NCBI GenBank assembly: GCA_027186245.1
Contig: CP114482.1
Coordinates: 4,097,001-4,161,000 of the forward strand
DNA length: 64,000 bases
DNA from: Coriaria nepalensis
Lineage: Eukaryota > Streptophyta > Magnoliopsida > Cucurbitales > Coriariaceae
Reading direction: 5' to 3'
Below are positions 55,386 to 64,000 of the stretch, one piece after another. Positions within the stretch are counted from its first letter, which is position 1; each line of letters starts with the position of its first letter. A program made the translations under genes and the position numbers. The notes under the pieces are model-generated. The model was not told the origin of the DNA and did not search any database. It saw only the letters and a list, made by a program, of their open reading frames with translations.

Positions 55386-56564
55386 TAATATTCTTAAAAC
55401 CAAAAGATTCTTTCCATGTATCAACCCTCAGTTTTTTTCCCACTCTTGACATCACTGAACTCGAGCTCAGTCCATAGACAAGATAAGTGAACAGTACAAA
55501 GAATTCTCAATCCCATATTTGGGGCCTCAAACATTCATAAACATATCTATATACAACACATATTCTAATTAGCACATATTAACAGTTGTTGATGTACTGC
55601 AAAATCATAGAGCGGCTATACATACGCATGCACGTGATACACGATGAATCACTTTTGGGCAATTTATACATTTTACATATTACATCATGTCAACCGACAC
55701 ATTACTTTCACTACTTTATCTTTCTTTACTCGTTTAGCTTTATTCAGTAATGCTACTAATTGGTAATGGTGGGGTTAGAATGTTAAAGTTAAAGAGATGA
55801 TGCTCTTCATCATACCTACAATCAACATGTCGGGTTCCAAATAATAAACTTGTCAGGATTTTTACTAGGAAGTGGTTTCATCTGTTAGTAAAAATGTACC
55901 GAAATAAGCAGAAATAATAACAGTAACAATGCTATATAACAAGATATTAATAAGAAGTATGACATAAATCAAATTGATGATCGAAAATATAAATGACGTT
56001 TATGATGTTTATAATTTTTTTTTAAATATATTTATTTTTTATCGGTACGGAAAATTTTACGATATCATTCTCTAAGTATATAACAAATTATAAAATAAAG
56101 TGTTTGCACAATTACTAATTCCAATAAATTTTTAAGTATCCGATGATTTTCGAGAGGAAATGATTTCTGAGAGAGAGATGGTTTTCGGTGTGAATTTTCT
56201 AAATGGAGGAATGCCAATTTATAAATTTATAGGAGGATTGATAATAATTTTTGTTTTTAATTCAAAATTAAAAGAAAATTTAATTTCGAGAACTATAAAA
56301 TTTATGAGACTTTAATTATCAATTTCAAACATTTAAATTCTCAAATAAAACGAATTAAAGAGGTACATCAAATATCATTAACCCGGTAGTTGTAAAATTA
56401 AATTAACTTTTATAAATCAAATTCTCGTTAATCCTTCATTGTTTTCCAACACTTTCTTCGTCTATTGGATTCTTGGAAGAGGAATTCTGGGAAAGCCTGC
56501 TATCCTTGAAGAAAGAAAAGAATAAGAAACCAAACATCAGGTGCAACACAAAGATACTTCATTT
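55165..56564. other. Intergenic DNA upstream of copy 2
   Basis: The first part (to about 55530) shares sequence with the upstream region of copy 1. A TA microsatellite is at 55366-55386. The rest is AT-rich with no gene seen. Confidence 0.5.
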
Positions 56565-56672
56565 AATTTTGTGAAATTGGAACTGTTTGATGGAGGCAAT
56601 TTCATTCGTTGGCAAAAATGAATTCCTTTCCTATTAGTGACTCTACAAGTAGTGTATGTTCTGAATTCACCC
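56565..56672 (+). pseudogene. Copia gag N-terminal fragment
   Basis: Reads FVKLELFDGGNFIRWQK, a stop, then FLLVTLQVVYVLNSPK, the start of a plant copia gag (KLE-FDG-NF-RWQ-KM-FLL-TL-V-YVL). It stops matching gag at NSPK and continues without a break into LINE coding sequence. No LTR or primer-binding site was found directly upstream. Confidence 0.65.
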
Positions 56673-57330
56673 AAGGGTTCGTTTCCCTTCACGTATCTGG
56701 GAGTCACTATATCTCTTGGTCACATTAACTCTTCTTGTTTTGCTGGTCTTTTGGATAAAATTCAAGGAAAACTTGATGGGTGGAAAGGTCATCTTTTGAC
56801 CTCTAGGGGTAAGTTAGTTCTTATCAGGCATGTGTTGAGTTCTAATCTTTTACATCTGTTGGCTTCAACTTCTGTTCCTAAAAGGGTTTTGGACCAATTA
56901 GATTCTCTTATGACCAGAATCTTCTAGGGTTCCAGTTTAACTTAGAAGAAACGTCATTGGGTCTCGTGGGATACCGTGTGCAAGGAGCAGAAGCTTGGTG
57001 GTCTTGGTCTAAGGAGCTTGCATGACGTAAAGAAAGATTATACTTTTAAAAAGATTTGGAGAATCTTGCATAGTGATACTCTCTGGTGCTCATTTATGTC
57101 AGCCAAATATTCCCATGCATAACCTGTTCCCCTGTGGTCTAGTAATCCTTATAGCTCTAGAACGTGGAAAACCATGGTGGAGGCTTCATTTCTTGCTTTC
57201 CACAGATGGAGCGTTGGTGATGGGGCTAAGGTGAGTTTCTGGAATGATGATTGGGGGCTTGGAGTTCTTGCTGAGATGATGGATAATGAGGTTGAAGACT
57301 GGTCCCTTGCCATATAGGCATAATAAAGCA
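56673..57330 (+). pseudogene. LINE (non-LTR retrotransposon) C-terminal fragment
   Basis: Reads FPFTYLGVTI, LDKIQGKLDGWKGHLLTSRGKLVLIRHVLSS, PKRVLDQLDSLMTRIF, then HWVSWDTVCKEQKLGGLGLRSLHDV and KKIWRILHSDTLWCSFMSAKY, the conserved region C-terminal to RT in plant L1-like LINEs (YLGVPI ... K--GWK ... LS-GG-L-LI--VL ... W--VC-PK--GGLGIR). Stops at about 56925, 57120 and 57316. The endonuclease, the RT catalytic core and the poly-A tail are missing. Confidence 0.85.
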
Positions 57331-57414
57331 TGGTGCAACGTTGGTTTTTGCAACTGATCGGGAAGTTTTAATCGAACATGCACTTCTTATGATTAACTCT
57401 AATAATGATGCTCG
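57331..57414. other. Short unassigned spacer
   Basis: Lies between the LINE fragment and the copia LTR; no recognisable content. Confidence 0.4.
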
Positions 57415-58067
57415 TGTTGTTAGAAAAAAAAAATCATGTTCTATCTTAAGAACACAAGAACAACGTACAAGACATATAGAAAATGAAAGGCAAGGTTTCT
57501 GGAAAAAAATCAGACTACTTTCATTGATTGATCTTGCATGATTAGATACAAAAATAAAAGAGTAAACAAGTACTTTAACAGTGAACCAATTAAATGGCCA
57601 CTCTAAACTGAAAACAAGCCTTAGCATGAACTTCGATTTTGAACACTTACAATCAAACAGAATCAAGTATATGAATTTCCAGAAAATCTAGAAACTCTCA
57701 TCTACCTCCCACTAACAAACTGTCAAGGACTCTAAAAATGCAAAAATCGATTCTATCTTCAATTGGACTTCACTTGATGCTTCACTAACATGCTAACAAC
57801 ATATCAAACTTGTCCCAAACATAAACTAGTTGTTGGAACCACATTCAATAGACTCATCCTTCAAACACCAGTTAAAAATTAGTAAACATAAGTGAGGCTC
57901 TTTTTGCACTTCTACTGAACCAAATCACTTGAAACTTGTTCGTACAAGTTTGAATTGATCTAAACTTACTTTTGGTTGGAGAGTAAACGCCAAAAGTGAT
58001 CCAAGCAAAAAAGTCAACCTTTTGGACCAATGCTTGATCATGAGCAATTGGATCATCTGCTCAAATA
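57415..58067 (-). repeat. 3' LTR of a minus-strand copia
   Basis: 653 bases, TGTTGTTAG... to ...CAAATA on the plus strand, so on the element strand it begins TATTTGAGCAG after the purine tract AAGGAGGAG (58068-58076). It belongs to the same family as the solo LTR at 14221-14871 (similar length, shared AAAAAAGTCAAC and GAAACTTGTTC-TACA blocks), though strongly diverged. Confidence 0.75.
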
Positions 58068-59147
58068 CTCCTCCTTATGCAATTTCTCATTACATCGATC
58101 TTGGACTTGAAATGCTTAAACTTGTGAGGAGCTAGAGGCTTGGTGAAAGTATCTGCATTTTGATATTCTGAATTGCAATGCACCAAACAAATTTCTCAAT
58201 CCTTCACTCTTTCTCTGATTGAATGAAACTTGACCAAGATATGCTTGGTCCTTCTAAAATGCACTGGATTCTCAGAGATGGAAATCGTTGACTTACTATC
58301 ACAATATATGACAGTTGAATTGGATTGATTGAATCACAAATTAGAGGATTTTTATGAGCCAAACACTATGATTGGTGGGCACTACAACCGCTACATATTC
58401 AATTTTCGCAGTAGATTGAGCAACAATGATTTACTTCTTAGAACTCCAATCCCATATCCTAGGGAGAAACAAAATCCACTTGTGCCCTTGGAATCATCAA
58501 GAGACCATGCACAATCATTGTCCATAAACCATTCTTAGAATCAACTCTCCTTCATATAAAAATCCCACAATTAGTGATATCCAAGTATCTCAACACTCTT
58601 TTTACATCCCCTTTATGAACTTGAGATGGATTATTCATGAACCTAGATAGAATATTGACATAATACATGATGTCAGGTCTAGTAGCCGTGAGGTATATCA
58701 AACCTCCAATTAGATTTCTATACAAGGTTTCCTCCACCTTTGTTGATCTATCTTCCTTTCTGAGTTTTTCATTTGTTGGCATAAGAGTGGAAACAAGATT
58801 GCTCAACTCATCCTGAAATTTCTCAGCAAGGATCTTGCATACTTCTCTTAAGATATGAAGATGCTCTTAGACCCTTAAAACACTTCTATTCCCAGAAAAA
58901 TTTCATCAATCCTAGATCACTCATTTTAAATTCAAGCTTCATCTCCTCTTTGAACTTTTCTATCATACTGTGATCATCACCAGTAATAAGAAAATCATCA
59001 ACATAGAGTGAAATTATAAGAGTGAATTCACATAATTGCTTGATGTAGAGAGTAGAATCACTCTCACTCCTCCTGAATCCATAATTGCACAGATGCAAAT
59101 CAATTATATTATATCAAGCTCTAGGTGCTTGCTTCAAGCCATACAAG
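58068..59147 (-). pseudogene. Copia RT-RNase H 3' fragment
   Basis: On the minus strand it starts exactly at ALYGLKQAPRA near 59147 (5' truncated) and runs through LHLCNYGFRRSESDSTLYIK, SLYVDDFLITGDD (active site intact), MKLEFKMSDLG, LIGGLIYLTATRPDIMYYVNILSRFM, VLRYLDITNCGIF, an RNase H remnant and LVHCNSEYQNADTFTKPLAPHKFKHFKSK. It ends in the purine tract next to the LTR. Several stops and frameshifts. Its truncated edge directly abuts the pararetrovirus-like sequence. Confidence 0.85.
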
Positions 59148-59149
59148 GC

Positions 59150-59955
59150 TTATGACCAAACTTCAGACTCTTAATCATATTGTGGAGGTCTTCATCTAGC
59201 TTACTGATTTAGCTTTCTAGATCTAGAAAGATATTCTTCAGCCCATAATCTAAGCATGTTAACCTGCGATTAGTTTGAGAAAATTTTTCAAGGGCTTGGT
59301 CTAATTTGTCATAAATCATTGTCAAGAGTTTATTGTGTGCTCTAGCATTCTTACTTTGCCAATTTAGCACCTCTTCAGCCTGGGTACAAGGCTTTTGATT
59401 GCCATCTGGGAGGAACTCAGGTCGTATGAAAGCTCGGGTTGTGATATATCGATATGTCATCTTGCACTCATAGTACGTTCCGAAGGATGAAAGTCTTCTT
59501 CATCATTAAAGGATGGCAAATCCATGTAGGCTGGAATTAATTGGGAAAGCGATTATGGTGTGTTAAGTTTTTCTAGTTCTGGTAGGAAATAGATTTATGG
59601 ATCAAGAGGTTGAGTAGAAAGTTTTTCTTCAAGAAGGGCACATATTTATTTATCTAGAAGGCCTTCCTTATCTAGGATTTGGAATCCTTCTTCATATAGA
59701 TCCAGGGGCTTTTTTGGCCTATGTATAATGATTTAGGAAGTATCATGGTCAAATGGCTTGTATGGCCTCTTAAGGCTAGAATAAGAAGTGATGATTCTTT
59801 TATGATTTCTATGACATCTGTAATCAGAATTTGTGAGATGCTGGTTTAGTTTTTGCATAGAGAATGTGAGATGTCGGTTAGTTATGTGAGATGTCGGTTA
59901 GTTATAAGAGATATCAGTTTGTCAAGGTGAGATGTTGGTTTGTCTTGGCATAGAA
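59150..59955 (-). pseudogene. Pararetrovirus-like relic, region after the movement protein
   Basis: Minus-strand coding relic. A longer open part (59460-59209) has a coiled-coil-like segment with EEVLNWQSKN and DKLDQALEKF and a heptad pattern; upstream sequence up to 59955 reads as one mostly open frame with a few stops. The frame lines up with the movement-protein part beyond the LTR at 59961-63013, which inserted into it. The coiled-coil portion is also present in the debris at 27840-27966. This fits an endogenous Caulimoviridae-like element or an LTR element with a captured movement protein; the two cannot be told apart from these fragments. Dead copy. Confidence 0.55.
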
Positions 59956-60559
59956 GAATCAAAGATGTCGGTCATTATTGGCATAAGGGAACTTAGTCCC
60001 TAAGTTAATTAATTAAGGATAATAATAGTATATTAAAACTTTATAGTTATCAATATAATAAGAATTATATTATAACTACACATTATAGTTAATAGCAAAA
60101 TAGGGTATGGGTTTCCCCAGCTCACCCTCTTTATGTCCAATCGGGAAGATAAGTTAGAAAGATAAATATATGATGTAGGTCTTCCAGTCATCACCTACAG
60201 TGAGATCAGAACTGACTTATGTTAGCTACTAAAGTAAGAAAAAATGTTCCTTCTTAGTTCTAGTATTGTGAGAGTTAAGAAGTTGATGAACATTCAGTAC
60301 TTCACATGAAAAAATTGAGTGAAACTTAGAACTTCCTTTCTTCTTCCATAATCTGAGATCATAGAAAGCCAAAGTGTAGATTCTGATATAGATGACAGTT
60401 CCAGCTGAAGGATACCGATGGTAAGAACCGATTATGTTTATTTTTTCTTAGCTTGAAATTGTTAGTTTTAAGGTTAGGTCGAAGGTAAGAGTAGAACCTG
60501 TAAAGTATACGATGTAAGATGAAATCATGGTTTGAGCCTCTAACTAAGTTAACAAGGTC

Positions 60560-61130
60560 TGAAGGTTGAGCTTTGGATGTAGGGTCGACGCCTATGACAT
60601 GCAAAGGGTCGACACCTTTAAGAGGCAAAGGGTCGACGGGTCGACACTTTCAATGTATGAAGGGGTCAACGAGTCAATGCCTATAACATACAAAGGGGGT
60701 CGATAAGGTCGACGCCCTTAAGGTGCAAAAAATCGACGGGTCGACAGGTCGACGCTTTCAATATATGAAGGGGTCGACGGGTCGATGCCTTCAATAGGAA
60801 AAGTAGTTGACGGGGTCGACACCTTTAGTATAAAAAATCAACCTAAGAACGAAAACTCAGTCATGCTTTTGTTTTTCTAGACCGAGAGACCTTATTGTAG
60901 GTCTCGGTCAGAAAAAAGAGAAAATACGAATCGGGAACTCAAACCGAAGGACATAATAATAGTAGACCTCGGTCTAAGAGAAAAGACCTCGGTCTGGGAA
61001 AGAAGGAAAGACCTCGATCTAGAAAGGAAAAAGCACTCGGTCTAGGAAGAGTACTTGATCCAAGAGTACTTTTGACATGTTGCATACAAGGTTGATAAGT
61101 CGATGGCTCGATGCCTCATAATATAGGAAT
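60560..61130. repeat. GTCGACC and CGGTCT-AG repeats in the second long LTR
   Basis: GGGTCGAC-type units recur at 60582, 60609, 60633, 60718, 60741, 60772 and 60811, spaced by about 25-40 bases and interleaved with TGCAAAGGG/ATGAAGGGG words; from 60870 to 61060 the theme changes to CTCGGTCTAGGAAAG-type units. This is the complement of the array at 32410-32960. Confidence 0.85.
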
Positions 61131-61835
61131 GGATCGACGGGGTCTACGAGTCAAAGATATTGGTCATAAAGAATGTGAGATGATAGTTTTGAGATGTTGG
61201 TTTAGAGATGCTGATTCAGAGATGTCGGTTTAGAGATGTCGGGCTTGGCATAGAGAATCAAAGACCTCAAATTAAGCTACGTAAAAGAAGAATTAGAGAG
61301 AGAGATATGAAGGATAGTCTATCTATTTTAGTAAATTGAATTGCTTTGAACATTCATATTGATTGTGTGTCTATTTTTTGCATGTTTTAGTGTCTAGAAC
61401 CATTGAAAGAGATCTTTCGACTCCATCTAGAGTTGAATTAAGTAGGAGCCAATAGAGGCAAAAATGTGAGTGGTAATTATAGCTTGCCGGTTTTTAATGG
61501 TTTTGAGTATACTAAAAAATGTTTATGTGATTTCATGGTTTTCGTGACTTTTGCTCTGCATGTTGTTTTTTTAAAAGTGTTGCAATTAAATGCAATTTCA
61601 TAAATGATATTGTTTTATTTCTTAAACTGAACTGAAATGATTGTTCCTACATTTATGAAAATGCTTGAATTGAGATAAGAATTTCATGAGTATATGCCTT
61701 ATGTATGGCACAAATTGTTTTAATTGGATTTAAAGTGCATGAAGTTTGCTTGATGGAAATATTTGGACTGAGTTAAGCAGTTCATAGATATATGCCTTAT
61801 GTATAGCACAACATATTTTAAATAGATTTGAATGG

Positions 61836-62141
61836 ATGAAGTTTTGGGATGAGACCCCTACTAGCATCGAGATTGATGGCTATGTGCACATGGAATGTTA
61901 TGTTACCAGACTAAGATTAGCAGTTCTGGAATGCCTGCAAGGCATGGCTTGTTATGCATCAAAAGGGAGAATTGCTCATTTAGGTATCGTCCCGCGGGTA
62001 GATGAAACAACAGAGACCTTACCTCCTGGCCTCTTACGATTAAAACTTCTTGTGAAAGTGTCAATGGGAGCGAAGTGTCATGGTGGTCATCTTTTGAATC
62101 CCAAGGGGGAGCAATGTGCCACAGGGGAGGGACACTTTTAA
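61836..62141 (+). other. Antisense open frame in the second long LTR, 101 codons
   Basis: Counterpart of the frame at 31318-31590 and again opposite to the LTR orientation: MKFWDETPTSIEIDGYVHME, CYVTRLRLAVLECLQG, CYASKGRIAHLGI, LRLKLLVKVSMGAK, then an extension KCHGGHLLNPKGEQCATGEG. No known domain. Conservation of an open frame in both diverged copies is noteworthy but not proof of a protein. Confidence 0.35.
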
Positions 62142-63013
62142 CTCTTACACTTGTGATTTCATGAAAATGATATATATTTGCTGCTTTTGTTAGATGCTGT
62201 TTTTTGTTTTGTGAAACCAATATAAGTATGTTCAAAGTACATGTTTAAGAACTAAATTACAAATGATATGTGCAATGATTTTAATAAAAACACGCGAATC
62301 TACACAATTTAGGCAAGTGCATGAAACTCGTTGTTAAGAGTTGATACAGCTTAACTTAATGATGTTTGAAATATATAGCATGATTTAAGTTGTTATTTTT
62401 ATGAAAGTGCATGATTTAAGATATTGTTTTAACCAAGTGAATGTTTTGAGATGTTGTTTTATGTAAAATAGATTTTAAATACTTTTTTGAGACAGTTTTG
62501 ATAAATCTGTCCTTTACTAGTTTTAAACTCAAAATAAGTTGTAGTTACCTCTTATGGAGTTTTATACTAACCCCTCATTTTATTGTAACCATTTTCATAT
62601 TAAAAAAAGCTTAGAGCCTTCGAGAGACTTGTTGTCGGTTGCTAGTAAAACTCAGTAATGTCCTGCTTAGTGGACGGTTATTTTGAAGACGAACATAGTC
62701 GCTCCACTATATAATTAGAAATAATGTAAAATACAATAGATATATAATATTGTATACCTATGTTTTACTTCCGCTGGTAGATTTAGCAATGAATTTTGTA
62801 CCGGGCTGCATGCTAGAGTTATGCAATATAGATTTTGATTTTTGATTGATGGAAAATCTTGAGTTGAACATCTTCCACATGTTATAATATATGGAAGTAA
62901 ATAAGAGGCTAGTGAGTATCACATAACTAAATATTTATCGTATATGGTTCGTAGGCATCTTCAGCTATGTAGATCTCACACTGATCATGGATCCGATAAA
63001 TTTGATCGTGATA

Positions 63014-63740
63014 GAATCACACATGTTGGGATCAATGTCCCAAATGACGTGGCCATTTGTTTTGTCAATAAATGTCAGTGATCCATCCGGGTGGAACAAG
63101 TGGACTGGTATCTCTTTCTCAAAAAGGATAGGGGCAATCATCTTGATTGGAAAATTGGTGGAGTAGGATCCGTAGGCTCTTTTTCTGGAGGCTTGAAACA
63201 AGTTTTGACTGATCCATCTAATAGTCGTATGAACTTTGGATCTTGTACTTGGATGGGTGAGGTGTCCTAGTAAAGCTTCTCATAATCGATGACCCATTCT
63301 AGGGGCATGTGCTAGCAAGTTCTTCTCTTACTATCTGGCGAGGAATTTGGATGATTGTCAGGACTTCTTCTTGTCTTTCTATAGTGATGAGCAAGGTGCC
63401 TGTGGAAGTTTCCGGAAGTGGCAAATCTATTGCATGATATTGGAGTACGTATGCCAGTTAGTGATGGAGAGTCGTCATATAGGAACTGGAAACCATTGAG
63501 ACTCTTATATTTTGTAGTTGGACTTTGAGGAACTTGCAGATACTTGGGTCTGCCAAAGTAGGTTAAAATTTGGATAAAAGATTAGGCAAACACTTTTAGC
63601 ATGGAGAGTGGTGATGGACAAGCCAATCATATTTAGTGTAGATGGAGTTTAAAAGAGCAAGCCTGACGGCACCGAGATGAAGGTGAGAGTAGCCTTAGTG
63701 GTCCATTGAGCGATCATACTAGGATCAAGGAAAATATATA
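63014..63740 (-). pseudogene. Movement-protein-like relic of a pararetrovirus-type element
   Basis: The minus-strand coding debris resembles the movement-protein (30K superfamily, Pfam MP) polyprotein region found in plant endogenous pararetroviruses and related elements. The clearest open piece (63201 down to the LTR edge) has HPDGSLTFID and HVIWDIDP, a repeated feature of these proteins; weaker blocks upstream lie in several frames. Multiple frameshifts and stops. It is truncated at the insertion of the long LTR. Movement proteins enlarge plasmodesmata for cell-to-cell spread; this relic cannot be expressed as such. Confidence 0.6.
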
Positions 63741-64000
63741 TCAATACAAACTTAAGCAATCACAAAGGAAAGTAGCCCAACATCAGAAAGGGAGGCAGGT
63801 GTCTTTTTTCTTTCCTTAATTTTTTTAGCCCCGTAAGACTTTTTTAACTATAAAAACGAACTGATACAATCTACACTAATCTAGTACCAACTACAGCAGA
63901 AACTAATGTTAAAAAAAAAAAAAAATATATATACATATATATATAATTTTAATGAGTCACCTCAGGCCGATACATCTTATGATTGTGATTAGGGCGAATT
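63741..64000. other. AT-rich end of window
   Basis: No gene recognised; contains a poly-A and TA/ATAC microsatellite (63910-63943). The window ends here. Confidence 0.5.

Larger units (their letters stand above)
59961..63013 (-). mobile_element. 3.05-kb solo LTR, inverted relative to the copy at 30 kb
   Basis: On the minus strand it begins TATCACGATCAAATTTATCG (matching TGTTACGACCCGATTTACC at 30343) and follows the other copy through recurrent landmarks: CTTACTTCCATATATTATAACATGTG-like sequence near 62880, CATAGGTATACAA near 62755, the antisense frame at 61836-62141, the purine/GTCGACC repeats, and ...TTATGCC near the end. Both flanks carry GAATC (59956-59960 and 63014-63018), a perfect target duplication. 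It split the movement-protein relic. Copies are diverged, so both are old. Confidence 0.8.

Noticed and set aside
57186..57666. Long minus-strand frames opposite the LINE fragment and LTR
   Set aside because: They cross the LINE-LTR boundary and lie antisense to a clear LINE reading frame.

Overview
This is a stretch of a dicot-type plant nuclear genome, AT-rich and dominated by decayed retroelements. The evidence is an intact spliced gene for the spliceosomal Sm-E protein, plant copia elements whose primer-binding sites match initiator tRNA-Met (TGGTATCA-A/G-AGC), a plant-type glutaredoxin-like pseudogene, a plant hAT (DUF4371-type) relic and a movement-protein-bearing pararetrovirus-like relic. 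No bacterial, organellar, tRNA or rRNA genes were seen.

Host genes. (1) SmE, minus strand, 22445-25498, six coding exons, 88 residues, apparently intact; its 2.4-kb third intron holds a hAT transposase relic. (2) A small secreted cysteine-bearing peptide gene, minus strand, present as a tandem pair: copy 2 (54696-55043) is intact, while copy 1 (52681 down to 47596) is cut in two by a copia element. (3) A glutaredoxin-like, cysteine-rich protein pseudogene on the plus strand (36146-37165). (4) A Myb/SANT-like protein fragment (20425-21001). Everything else that codes belongs to transposons.

Retroelements, left to right: copia RT/RNase H relic (3060-4476); small deleted copia with both LTRs and an internal inverted RT segment (4722-7242); copia gag relic (9043-10758); a 7.7-kb minus-strand copia nest (11791-19531) carrying a solo LTR of another copia family (14221-14871, duplicated target CTTTC) and a gag-only Ty3/gypsy derivative (16282-18322, duplicated target TCTTG); removing both leaves a normal 5.0-kb copia. 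Then come pararetrovirus/retroelement debris with a TIR element (27000-27970); copia RT/RNase H fragment (27975-28578); a 3.17-kb solo LTR (30343-33512); a nearly full-length Ty3/gypsy element (37515-42926, duplicated target GAAAG); a copia element inside the peptide gene (47806-52598, duplicated target TCGCA); a copia-gag/LINE chimera (56565-57320); a copia 3' end with LTR (57415-59147); and a second 3.05-kb solo LTR in opposite orientation (59961-63013, duplicated target GAATC) splitting a movement-protein pararetrovirus relic (59150-63740).

No coding retroelement is intact: each has stops or frameshifts. The value of the window is historical. Several insertions can be dated relative to one another, three have exact five-base target duplications with a reconstructable or paralogous empty site, and one insertion broke a host gene whose intact tandem duplicate is still alongside. 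I did not see a convincing new defence or regulatory system; the most promising uncharacterised items are the duplicated secreted peptide, the conserved antisense reading frame in the 3-kb LTRs, the 25-bp hairpin at 54.3 kb and the TIR element with a tRNA-like box B at 27.5 kb.
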